Shown here one piece after another: positions 22,201 to 33,048 of a stretch of 64,000 nucleotides of DNA. Under the pieces are notes generated by a model, which worked only from the letters and a program-made list of their open reading frames with translations, was not told where the DNA came from and searched no databases. A program made the translations under genes and the position numbers. Position 1 is the first letter of the stretch, and each line of letters begins with the position of its first letter. Source of the stretch: Globodera rostochiensis (taxonomy: Eukaryota > Nematoda > Chromadorea > Rhabditida > Heteroderidae); contig JAEVLN010000015.1 in the NCBI GenBank assembly GCA_018350325.1, forward strand, positions 1,012,008-1,076,007. The letters run 5' to 3'.

Positions 22201-23833
22201 CAGTGTGTGGTGGTGCATAATTTGTTTGGTTTTCGATTTCAGATTTATTTGGAACTATTTCCGTCTTGAGAATGAGCACGTCAACAATTGTAATGCATGC
22301 GCTCTTCGCTGAATTCCATCGAAATTTATTGCTCCCATCCCAAAATAGGCGGTCAATTTCGCGCTGTGCGCGACATCAGCGTGAAGCCTATCCGAAAAGG
22401 GGACTTGGAGTCCCTTCTGATGAAGATGGACGAACAGGACGGCGTCACCCACCGGGGCCAAGACCTGCGCGACCGGGTCAAGAAGCAGAAGAAGGCGGCC
22501 CGGGAGAAAAAGCAGATCTTGCGGAAGAACCGGATTACGCGCATCAGTCTGCCGGCAATCCATCCTCAGTCCTGCAATGCGCTGATCGAGTCCAAGCATT
22601 GAACACAATGTGTTCGTCTCTTGACATGGCGAGGCATTCTCTGCAAAACGTTCAGATATTTTATTTTTGATTTGCTTAAGTGTGTGTGTGTGTGTTCATG
22701 TCACATTGGAATTGTTTTGATTAGGGTTTTAAGCTTTTTTATCCGATTTTTTTGATTCTTTTACATTTCATTTTTGGTCACGACTTTAGGGCTTTTCTCG
22801 ATTTGTCCGTTAATATTTGCAATTCATCTGAATTCCTCATTCATTGAATGCCTGAATCGCAAAATCTCCGAATTGAATTGTCCGTTATTTCTGATCCCAG
22901 TGAATTTTTTTCAAACTAATCGCTATTTTTCAATGACATTCCGATGTAGCATCGTCAAACATTTGTTTAAATTCAGTGTCAACAATGTGTCATGTCTGTA
23001 CATTTGCACGTGCAGATTATTGCACGCTCTTTGAATAAAATTGGTTTTGAAAGTGCATTTTTTGGGGGGAAAAGCGCGAAAGTGTCTTCTGATTGCTGAT
23101 GTTTTAATATTCAGATCATCGAATGTGCTCGAGCCGGTCATAAGAGCTGTGTGGGAATCGAACTGAATTATCCCCTCGTGGTGGCGTCGAGATGTGCTGC
23201 CTGGAGGAAAGGGCTGTCGGATTCGGCGCGTTTCATTCATGGCAACATTTTTCGGACCGACTTGGGCACTTACAACACGGTCATTCTGTTCGGAACTGAA
23301 TCGCTGGTAGGCGGGAAGGGCGTGGCATACCCAGGGGCGCCGAAATAGGAAAAGTAAAATTTCCAACAGAAAAAATAGCAACATTTTTTAACACGTGGAC
23401 ATTTTTCCGGCTGCACGCTGACATTTCATTGACCGACTGTTTCATAGACTAGGCCAAATTCCAACATTTTGTACACCCCCACGACCGTGTGATGCAAAAC
23501 ATATTAATTTATGTTTAAATTAATGCGTTAATTTGTCTATGAAATGTCGTATTTTGGCCTAGTCAATGAAATGTCGTCCAGCCAGCACAGCCGAACCACG
23601 ACCGAAGTTCAAAAAATTAGCTTGGAGACGGTTGCCTTTTTTAGGTCGACCACTTTTTGCCTAAACTTCGGGAAATGCGTACCGGCACCAATTTGATACT
23701 GTGCCGATTCCCGTTGCCCTCTGACGAACCGAGTTGGATGTTGCGAGACACGGAAGGCGCTGGCTGTGACCAAGCATGGCTCTACCGTCGAAGTTTGGGG
23801 GAAGGGGCAAACAACGGCAATACAACAACATAA
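19288..23833 (+). CDS. FAM173-type mitochondrial protein-lysine N-methyltransferase
   Basis: Three exons, 19288-19515, 23115-23306 and 23645-23833, all phase 0, giving 202 aa. Residues 1-30 are hydrophobic (Ala/Val-rich), fitting the membrane anchor and mitochondrial targeting of this family. The SAM-binding motif [11 protein letters not shown] closes exon 1. Exon 2 has the family hallmarks GIELNYPLV and FGTES; exon 3 has LILCRFPLP and a C-terminal WLYRR. ATPSCKMT and ANTKMT of this family methylate a lysine of ATP synthase subunit c and of the ADP/ATP carrier respectively; I cannot tell which substrate applies. Intron 1 is 3.6 kb and holds a complete gene on the same strand. Intron 2 holds an inverted-repeat element. 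Confidence 0.88.
19602..22602 (+). CDS. XPR1/SYG1-type phosphate exporter (SPX-EXS protein)
   Basis: Eleven exons: 19602-19735, 19797-20118, 20220-20450, 20535-20725, 20783-20828, 20922-21584, 21668-21784, 21846-22018, 22079-22135, 22243-22289, 22349-22602; phases close, 744 aa against about 700 for animal XPR1. The N-terminal SPX domain, which binds inositol pyrophosphates, starts [20 protein letters not shown] and includes [17 protein letters not shown] and [11 protein letters not shown]. Membrane segments and the EXS domain follow, with [29 protein letters not shown] and [11 protein letters not shown]. The role is phosphate export at the plasma membrane. Exon 6 contains about 18 extra residues (21252-21305) relative to the family, either an insertion or a short in-frame intron. 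A G-run at 20451-20465 begins intron 3. The gene lies wholly inside intron 1 of the FAM173-type gene. Confidence 0.95.
23400..23592. mobile_element. Short inverted-repeat element (MITE-like) in an intron
   Basis: The left end reads ggctgcacgctgacatttca and the right end reads ttgactaggccaaaat-type sequence in reverse, with tgaaatgtcgtccagcc at the edge. The reverse complement of the right edge, ggctggacgacatttca, matches the left edge with a small gap, giving imperfect terminal inverted repeats. A second inner pair (ctaggccaaa and tttggcctag) extends the foldback. No coding capacity. It sits in intron 2 of the FAM173-type gene. Confidence 0.65.
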
Positions 23834-26478
23834 ACAATGTTTTTGTTGCAATTTTCATACAGTATAGTGTGTGTTAAATAAATGTTAGTAATTGTTGAAA
23901 AAGTTGCTGCTAATACCAAAAAGTAGAGACCAATGACCGTCGGTTGTTGAATGGGCCAAATCAAAAATCAAGCTGAATTATATATATTGCAGTCCAGTCC
24001 GTGGCGATTGGGTGTGGAACCACGTCAAGTCGGGCGGGGATGAGTTTCATGCCGTCAACCCCCCTTAAGTACACATTATTTTATAGTGGAGTTGGAGTGT
24101 ATCTTCAGATCATACAGCTTCGCCTTAGAGAATGTTTTCTTTGCTTTCTTTTCCAAATATTCACATTTTTCTCTGTGTGTCCGTCCCCTTTTCTTTGCAG
24201 GGGTCCGCACTGAATTTCCTCACATCCCTTCCTTCGCCCTCCCATTCTCATTTTGCTTGCTTAGTTGTCATTGCCTCCCTCCCAAACACCCAAATTCATC
24301 CATTTTTCTCTCATTTCTTCACAATCGATAGCTATTTCTCTCCACCGCTTTTCCCTCCGTCGTCTTTTCCTCCCCAACAATTCCCCACACATCCCATTCC
24401 ATTTCATCTACCCACTCCCAACCCTATCAAAGTGTACACACACAACACACACACTCTGAGCTGCTGCTGCTGCTCACTCGTCATCGTCACAAGACTCCTC
24501 CACTTCCCACAGAGCACCAAATGTTTCTCCCCGCGCTCGTCGTCGACCTTTCCTCTCGCTTCCCCCCAATTCGTCCCATCCCCCCGCAGTCATCTCCTCT
24601 CTTCCCCCCCCCCCCATGTCCCCCCTCTCTTCGTCGTCAGTCACATTTCCCCCTCCCCCACCCGCTCATTCGTGCATCACCCAGCAGCCATCTCATTCGC
24701 CCTGCTCGCCTCTTCCTCCTCCCATTCTCCACCCTTCAGCAATCATCCATTCTGCCTGTGCACTTTCCCTCCTCCTCCCCCGATGTTTTCGTCCATCAAA
24801 CAAAAGCCTAACCAACCAACCAGCTCGTCGTCGTCGCCCTTCCCAATGCTCTCCCCACTCCCATGTCTCCGTCCGTCCTCCCCTTCCTCCCCACATCATC
24901 CAATTCTTTCTTCATCCATCCTCCGGTTGTGCAGTCCAAAGGAATAACAACGCTATTTCATCAACCGCTCCACATCCTTTCACAAATTGCCCTTTATTCC
25001 CTTCTCCTCCCTCTTTGCTCGCCTTGTGCGTGCACACATTTCCTTCTCTTCCCCCCCGTCCATCCCTTCGCCATTCCTTAATTCTCAACAACATAATTTC
25101 CTTAGTGCGATTGCTCTATTTCATCCCATCCTCTTCTTGCTCCTCCTTACACCTCCTCTTGCCTACATCCATCCGTTCACCCCCTCTGTAACTCCCCCCC
25201 CCTCTTATTTCCTCTCCTTTTGCTTCTCCGTCCGCGCTGATCCATCCCATCCACCAACTAACTCACACATTTTCCCCCTTCTTCCCCTCCCCCCCCCGTG
25301 TCTGTTCTGTGTGTGTTCTGCAGCAATTTCATTGTAAGTGTCTAATATTAGCGGGTTGGGTACGTATAAGCTGTGAATAGTAAGGGCTGGGGCAGAGAAC
25401 CTTTCCCAACCGTCTCTGTTGTGTCGTCTGTTTCTGTGTGTTCGTCACTTCTGCATAGATGATGAGAGGAAGTGTGTTTTGCACAGTCGGAGTGCCAAAT
25501 TTGTGGCTTTTTAAAAGTTGGAAATCAAATATTGGTATTGGAAGTGAGTGCCCGCAGGGCTTCAGATGATCTGAAAAAAATGGTTTTATTAATCATGGTG
25601 GTGATCAAATGCGTTGTAAACCAAGAACGTTGAATCGACGAGGGATCGGGGGGAATCATCGGGCAACCTTGAGTCTTGAATGTTTGAAATAAGGCAGTAA
25701 ATTGGCGATTTTTTTTAATTATTGGGGGGGGGAAGGGTGGCGGGTCCAATTTAACATGTTTTGATAAGAAATTGCTCCAATATGTAATTATTTTTTTCCG
25801 ATTAGTGGATGTCTGTTCTCTTAAGCTGTTTATACTTACAAATTAGGGCTACGATTTTTAGGTTTATACCTATTTTCTGCTGCTTTATTTTGATGAGATA
25901 GGTATGCACTAAAATTTTAGTCGGAAATTCGTCATTTAATCACCTATCCGGACACTAAAATGAGGGCGGATTTAGGTAAAAAAGACTTGGCACCTATTTT
26001 CGCGCGTTTTTTGAAAAATTTTCATTAAAAAAAATGCAAAAAGATGCTTTTTTAGTTTTCTTGTTAAGAATCAATCCTAAATTAGAATTCAAATTTTCCC
26101 GTCAAGATCCTCAAAGAAAAATTTTTTTTTAAATTTTTAAGCAATTAGGTATTGTTTTTTTACTCACCTCTTGAATGCCATTTCTGGCAGTTGGAAACGG
26201 ATCGGGTTTTTGACTACTTTCTATAAGAATTGCTCTACAAAAAAAAAATCCACGCGTACGGTACGTGACAAGGATCGCGCACTGAATTGCCTGGATTCAA
26301 CATAAACTTGAAAAACGAATTGTTAATGCGAAACGCCTCTTCCGGCCACAGAATGACACTTTCTGTTTTCTTTCGTGCCACGCGCGTTTCCATACGCTCA
26401 TACTGATGTGCATTCTGTCTGTATTTTATGTCAAATAGTTTTGCAGGAACCGCTCAACAGCGATTTTGAATCATAATA
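23834..26478. other. Non-coding stretch with a strong CT-rich tract
   Basis: From about 24150 to 25330 the plus strand is overwhelmingly C and T, with long frames rich in Ser, Pro, Phe and His (up to 271 codons at 24132). These have no domain or splice pattern and I do not accept them as genes. The region may be a 5' leader, a long intron or an intergenic polypyrimidine tract. At 25845-26170 AT-rich sequence with ttttaggtt and cctatttt words resembles the repeat near 19000. Confidence 0.45.
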
Positions 26479-28704
26479 ATGGAACAGCAAAATATCACTT
26501 ATTACCCTACCGAAATTGGACATAGTCAATCGAACGGGGATTCGCGAGACCAATTTCACAGAGAGCACGTTGCTTTCCATTCTGATGCCAACGTTAATTT
26601 CCATGCAACAAACGATGCAAATTTTGGCACTGGTACACGGCGGACCGCTTTCGTAAGAGTGGGCTGAAGCAGCAATTTGGAGAAAGATCTTTTCAAATAG
26701 TCCTATTTTCAGAGACCCGGTCAGGTGCAGCAGCAACAGCGCCAACAGCATCTTGTAGTTCAACAATCTCCTACCTCAATCCCGCAAAGGATCAGCACCA
26801 CAACAATTCCTGCGAGCACTGCCGGACAGCAAACGGTTCATCTGCAGCTCGTGCCTCAGCAAGTGAACAGCACTATCGCTGGCCAACAACAACAGCAGCG
26901 CCAACAGCATATCGTAGTCCAACAAGCACCAACCTCAATTCCGCAACTGATGGGCACGACAACCATTCCCGTGAGCACTGCCGGGCAACAAACGGTGCAT
27001 GTGCAGTTGGTGCCCCAGCAGGGGAGCAGTCCGATTGCTGGCCAACAACAGCAGCATCAACACATCATAATATCAGCTCAACCAGTCCAATCGACTAACA
27101 CGACGACAGACTCTGCAGATGGTAATCCAATTGCTGCGTTTATGGAGTATTTTGTGGAACAGCAACAACAGCCGACATGCTCTTCGAACACGTTGTCCAA
27201 CGTTCAGACCATTCAGCAGTATGGAAGTCCTATGCTGGACTCAAAGTGAGTTTTTCTTTTGGCGTTGCTACCCATTCTGGACTGCAACAATTAGCGCCCA
27301 ATGCATTTTCAGGTTTACTATTAAAAACAAATTGTTGAGTGGAATTGACAAAAGTTCGGAGAAAGCTGAGCGGGAAGCTTTGAAGCGTGCACGACAGGCA
27401 GAAGCTGCTAGACAACGGTGGGTTTAGTCAATTTGAGCTGAATTTTTAAAATAATTCATGTTTCAATGAATGTTATGGCATGCAAAATAATGTAACAAAT
27501 GCCCATGGAGAAATTTTATCAAGTGCCATTTTCAGCTATCACAAGTTAACGCCAGATCAGAAGAAGGAGTTGAACTTGAAGCGAACCGAGGCTCAGAAAC
27601 GCAAGAAACAACGCGAGAAGGAGGTTGCCGAGCTGGAATCCATCCTCCGCGCCAGCAACGACATTGTGGACGACCCGGAAGTGTTGGAGCAGCTTCGAGA
27701 GAAGCGAATGCGCGCCAAATGGGCAGAAGCGGCACGAACGCGTTACCACAGGTCGGTAACAAAAAGGCAAGCACATCTTTTTTGACTGTCGTCACTCATA
27801 TTTTGGCCTTTTTGAAGAATGTCTGAGGATGAACGAAGGTCCCATAATTTACGTCGTCGTATGAAACAGGCGAAATGTGAGGACAATAAGGAGATGGTCA
27901 GCACGGTGGATGACGAGACACAGCGCCGGATGAAGGAACAAAACGCGAAGAAGGCCGAGTCGGCACGTCAACGATACCACCGAATGGTTTCAGTCGCTGT
28001 ATAATTAATGATTCCCCTCTAATTTGACAACCGTTTGTAGAGTACAGAGGAGAAGAAGATGTACAACCAGCGTCGGACGGAGGCATTTCGTCGTCGCCGG
28101 ATGGAGGAGGAGGCGCTCCTTGCGATGCCCATTGGGTGGGTTTTTTTACCAACCAATTACGCTTGAGCGGCATGAAGGTGTACTTTTCAATTTCAGTAGA
28201 ATAAATGGCGAAGCATTGGACCGAGCTCAGCAAATCGTCATTCGAAATGCCAAACGAGCGGAGGCGGCACGGCTGCGTTACCAGAGAATGGTGAGATTCT
28301 TAAAACGAGATGTCATCCTTGTTGAACATTAGCATCATACTATAATGCCATAAAGGAGCCGAACAACACAGAATGCAATTGTTTTTAGACGCCAGAACAA
28401 CGTCGAGCATACAATCAGAAGAGGTATATGCCGAAGCGTAAACGTCATGACGTGGACATCATGATGAGCATGGATTCGCCGCTTGGTTTGGAAAAAATGG
28501 ACAAAGTCGAGCGAGAGGAGGACGAATTTGGTCCAGTTTGTTTTGCTTTATTGTTTCCTTAACCGAGTGCTGTGCATTTCAGACGCTCTTTCATCGTTGG
28601 AACGTGAGGTGCAGAGACGGACTCATCAGGCGCAACAGGCACTTCTTCACCGTCAACGGGTGGTGCAGCAGCAACAGCAAACGCCTAATACACCGACATT
28701 TTGA
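26479..28704 (+). CDS. Basic-repeat protein A (first of three tandem paralogues)
   Basis: Nine exons: 26479-26652, 26713-27245, 27313-27417, 27536-27751, 27818-27986, 28041-28135, 28197-28290, 28389-28530, 28583-28704; phases close, 491 aa. The N-terminal 230 residues are Gln-rich with an internal duplication of about 55 residues (VVQQxPTSIPQ ... TTTIPxSTAGQQTVH). The C-terminal half has four copies of a basic motif of about 28 residues: K-A-E-A/S-A-R-x-R-Y-H/Q-R-M-S/T-x-E-E/Q-R/K-x-x-Y-N-x-R-R, for example KKAESARQRYHRMSTEEKK then MYNQRRTEAFRRRR. The repeats are separated by acidic helices. An acceptor (tagttttgcag, near 26453) lies just before the ATG. I do not recognise the family. Strong basic charge and a Gln-rich arm suggest a nuclear, perhaps DNA- or RNA-binding, protein. 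Confidence 0.8.
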
Positions 28705-28935
28705 TCTTTTGAAGAGCATTTATGTTGCGAATATTTCCGTCTTTTTTCTTTCAAAAAATTATTCATTGAGGAATTTCCTCTCATCCGTTCTTTGAGGAAA
28801 CGACCTTAATAAACTTATAAATTTGTGCGTTTCCTATGTGTTCATACAAATATTAAATTATTCCGAATTGTTTTTGCATATACTTTTGTTTGTTTCCTGG
28901 GCTTTAATTTAAATTAACGCTGTTTTTCAGTTGAC

Positions 28936-30839
28936 ATGAGTTCTTCTAATAATCGTCAACAGATTTACTACCAGGGCCGCCACCACCAGCAGCAAAGCCA
29001 GCAGAATCGAATTGGCGGCTTGTCCCTGTCTTCGACGCATCACCAAATGGGCCCGGCCAGTCCCCATCAAGACCATCACCAAGTCGTCGTGGTGTCCGGC
29101 AGTGGCTCGTGCACAGGATGTGTGGCCGATTACCATTCGTCGTGTGGGTGCCCGTCGTGCGAGTCGAAAAATGTGTGTGTTTTGCCGTTTAACATCGGAA
29201 TCGCCAATCTTTGACTTAGTTGGCGACGCTTGGACATGAGACTTCGCTCAGCGACCATGACCAGCAGATGTATTCGTACATGGACCAAGGACAGCTTGAC
29301 GATGACGATGAGGGGTTGGTAGGAAATGTGATACAAAAATTATAGTGATGAGGGCGATATCACGGAAAAGGACCATTGAAGTCGGAACTGCTGGTCACAA
29401 CGGCACTTTGTCTGCCCTTTCGTGGTTAAATTGTACATCATCAGGATTGTGCACGAGTTCACAACCGATTCTGGCGAGCGACACGTGGTGATCATGACCA
29501 AAACTGATGAGCAGCAACAAGAGGGGGTCATCAGCTTGCAGGAACGGTGAGTTGTGCTGTTAAAGTCCGACCGACTGCGTGACTTGTCCAAATGTTTAGA
29601 GTGCGTAGACAGAAGCTGTCTGAGGCCGCCCGTAGCCGTTACGCTCAGCTCAGCGAGGACGAGAAAAGGGCAGTCACCGAGCGAAGGATCATCATGCGAC
29701 AACGACGGAAGCAGAAAGAACGGGAGATGGAGGAGTTGGAGGCGATTCTGCGAGCAAGCAACGGTGGGTGGGCAGGGGGGGCAATCAACCAGCGCTGGCC
29801 GGAAATAGGAGCCAAGTTTGTTTGTTGGAGCATGGACCTTTGGGTGCATTTGGAAACCGAATTTATCTCTTCGCAATATTTCAAAAAGAAAAATGTTTTA
29901 GACATCACCGACGATTTGGTTCCAATGGATGAGGTGTTCGTTCAACGAAAGCGGGCCAAAACGAGTCGTTACCAGAGCATGAACATGGATGAACGCCGTG
30001 AGTACAACCAGAAGAGGCGTCTTCGTCAGTTGGGACTGCCCGAGAACATCAACGAGCTCGAGCCGAACAAATTGGAAGGCATCAGAAGGCACATTGCGGA
30101 TGTTAATGCACGGAAGGCTGAAGCTGCACGACAGCGCTATCATCGCATGGCACGATTTTTTTTGTTGCCTAATTTTGATTTTACACATTTGCGGTTTAGG
30201 CTCATGATGAGCGGAAGACGTACAATAGACGACGAACGGAATCGTAAGTGTTTTTTTAATGAATGATTAATGCAATAATTTGGAAAAATGTTTGTTCAAA
30301 TGCACTCAATTTTCAACAGATTTCGCAAGCGGCGTGTCGAAGAAGAGAAATTGTTGTCTACGCCGGCCGGTCAAATCACACCAGAAGCACTTGAAAAGGC
30401 ACAGAACATCATGATCCGGAACGCTAAACGGGCGGAACAAGCGCGTCTCCGTTACCAAAGGAAACAGCAAGAAAAAGGCATTATGCCTCGACGACAGCGA
30501 AAACCAAAAATAGAATATCGACCAAGCTCCGGAGAGCCGAATTTGGGTGGGCTGTTTTTTAAAGCATACGCGCGCACCAGCTCGCGCATCTTTCCCACCC
30601 AAACAGATCGAATTTTGGACACCATTGAACGTGACGTTGTGAGAAAGACTGTTGAAGCGCGTCAAGCGTTGGTCCGCATGCAACAGATTGAGCCCAAGAA
30701 GGAGGACATGGCCGAGCATGAACAAATGTTCACACCCCCGGCGGACAGCAGCAACACAATGCCACAAGTGTTGCATGTGCCTCACAGTGGACAAAATGTG
30801 GTCCAATATGTTCAGGTGTTGACACGGAGTCTATCATAA
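28936..30839 (+). CDS. Basic-repeat protein B (second paralogue)
   Basis: Eight exons: 28936-29172, 29220-29314, 29445-29546, 29600-29763, 29902-30149, 30200-30243, 30320-30546, 30607-30839; 449 aa. The N-terminal arm is Gln/His/Ser-rich with a Cys cluster (CTGCVADYHSSCGCPSC, possibly metal-binding) and then acidic. The C-terminal half repeats the basic motif of the neighbours: LSEAARSRYAQLSEDEKR, KTSRYQSMNMDERREYN, ARKAEAARQRYHRMAHDERK and AKRAEQARLRYQRK. Intron positions inside the motif match paralogue A. One of these (after 30149, RYHRM) begins GC rather than GT. The junction 29314/29445 is the least certain. A tttttcag acceptor five bases before the ATG looks like a trans-splice site. 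AATAAA near 30867 supports an end here, although an alternative donor after 30810 could join exons of the next gene. Confidence 0.72.
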
Positions 30840-31038
30840 TTTGTTTACTTATTTGCTTTTGTTTATGAATAAATTTTGATTTGAAAATTTTTGTGTGAAT
30901 GACAAAATTGGAAAATGGGTGATTTAAATTGGCAATTAGAAGAGTGAAAATGGGGAATTTGTAACAAAGCCTTTTTATTATTCTAAGGTCCCTGCGCAAG
31001 GCGTTCAGAACGGTTTGATCCTCACCGAAAGCAAGTTT

Positions 31039-32274
31039 ATGCCGAGCGATTCCTCGGAAGCGAAGTCATCCTCGCACGCTCCGTACACACTGGTCGGTAT
31101 TGTTCGGTTGTTCACAAAATTGGAGGGGAGAGAGTCCGTAGGGCAATTATTTGAAAATTCACTTTAGTTTTCATTTAAAGAACGGACACTATAGTAGCTG
31201 GATTTTAATTGGTGAACAAGGACATCTTACGGTTCGATAGTTGCGCGTTCTGTTTTAGGACAATTCTGTTCAAAAGTTTGAGCGAGGGGTTGGATCAGCA
31301 TCCAGCAGCAACAACTATTACCCGGTGTCCATCATTCAACACGAATGGCCACAACGGACTTCTGTTGTCGGCTCTCATCACCAACTGCAGTCAATGGGAC
31401 GACCGGCCAGGATCGAAATTGTGCAGCCCACAATCATTTCGACCAGCCAAGGGAATTTCAATCAACAGGTGAGGCTGATCGCCAGCCATTCATTACCGTA
31501 AATTCTGATCTCCCGATTCCTTTTTCTTTTCATGGATCTTAGCAGACGCACCATTACACCATTCAGCTGGACCAGAACCAATCGACGTCTCAGCATCGCC
31601 TGTTGCCTTCGTCTTCAAGAAATCTGCAGTCGGGGAGGGCGTCACCAGCTGACGAGAAGGTGATGGTGCAGAGGGCAAAACGCGCAGAACGGGCCAGGAG
31701 AAGGTGGGGGGGAATGCCATGCCGACGGTTCAAACGAAAACCCCGGAAGCTTTTGCAGATACCACGAAATGACGGCGGAGGCGCGGCATGAATTCAATGC
31801 CAAACGAGCGCACGCGCTGAAAATGGCGCGTCTGCGTGACGAGGAACTTTGCCGGTTGGGTGACGACTTGCACTCGAAGGGTGAAGAGCCAGACCAAACC
31901 CTTTGTTTGGCCATTGAACAAGCTCGGATGCGTAGGGCGAAAAGGTAGCGTGCTGTTTCTTTGATTGATTGGCGTATAAGGGCATCATTTTGCAAATTCG
32001 TTTTTGGTTTAGTCAGCCTGACAGTGTCGACAGACGCCGTCCTCAAAAAAACATTGAAAAATTTGAAACGACTAAGAAAATCGGAATTTTAGGGCGGAGG
32101 CGGCACGTATAAAGTACCAGGTGATTTCAAAATTGTAACGCAACTCCAACTCAATGCACCTTCCCTAAGAAGATGACGGGAGAACAGCGGAAGGCACATA
32201 ATGCGATGCGAGATGCTCAGAGGAGGCAGAGGAAGCGCGAGATGGAGGACACCGTGGTGAAGCACGACAGCTGA
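31039..32274 (+). CDS. Basic-repeat protein C (third paralogue)
   Basis: Six exons: 31039-31092, 31259-31468, 31543-31703, 31759-31944, 32093-32120, 32170-32274; phases close, 247 aa. A Gln/Ser/His-rich arm (HHYTIQLDQNQS) precedes two basic motifs, KRAERARRRYHEMTAEARHE and RAEAARIKYQKMTGEQRK, the second with HN in place of YN. The ATG is provisional. An acceptor (ttattctaag, ending at 30988) stands 148 bp after the stop of paralogue B, and the frame is open from there, so the coding region may start further left or be the 3' part of paralogue B. It is the shortest and most divergent copy. Function unknown. Confidence 0.65.
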
Positions 32275-33048
32275 AGCCTGGGGGATGAGAAGAACATGGA
32301 GGAAGAAGAAGAGAAAGGAAGGGCGCTGTTGTCCTGCGGGTACCCCCAAAAATCACAAATTATTTAATTATATTTGATGGAAAGAAGTGTAATTCCTCTT
32401 TGTCCCCCCCCCCACTCCCCCTCCTTCCACCAACTGAAAATTGGACTTTATCGTATTCATTGCATCATATGTACCAGAAATTGGCGATCGAAAAGATTTT
32501 ACTAAAGCAGCGATATTAGCTTGAACTTTTTGTGAATTTGAGGTTTTTTAATTCGAATAATAATTGCGAGTAAAAAGTGACATCATTTTTGAATGTCTCC
32601 GTGCGAACATGAGTATGCCTGTAATTGAATTGAAACAAATTTAAATTCTCTATCCATCAACCGGTTAATTACGATGTTTCGAAAGAGATTTATCAATTAA
32701 TGGTTAGATTAAAATTGAAACAGCGGTGTTCGTTCTTCGCGTTTAAATGGCTTGGCGATATGTTTTTTTGAAAAGCATCCGTGCCGTTTTTTCCCGTTTT
32801 TATTTAATAGTAAATAGACTTTTATTCTGCTTTGCTGGTTGGGGAAATTCCCTCACGGAGCAAAACGGCCAGCGAAGGGTAGACGAAATTTTAAAAAAAA
32901 TGAATGTGTGTTGTGTGTGTGAAAGAGATCAATCGAATTGATAAATGAATATTTGCGTTCTTTCCATTTATACACTTTCACTTTCTTTCACTATACACTC
33001 ATTCATTCCTTCACTTTGCCGTTAGAGACTTATTCGTTGGACGTCTCG
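32275..33048. other. Intergenic, no gene seen
   Basis: AT-rich sequence between the basic-repeat cluster and the SPOUT1 gene. It contains ctttgccgttag (ending about 33024), a possible acceptor 24 bp before the SPOUT1 start codon, and otherwise nothing I can interpret. Confidence 0.4.

Noticed and set aside
24132..24947. Plus-strand frame of 271 codons, Ser/Pro/Phe/His-rich
   Set aside because: Product of an almost pure CT tract in which stops are rare in all plus frames. No recognisable protein features beyond composition.
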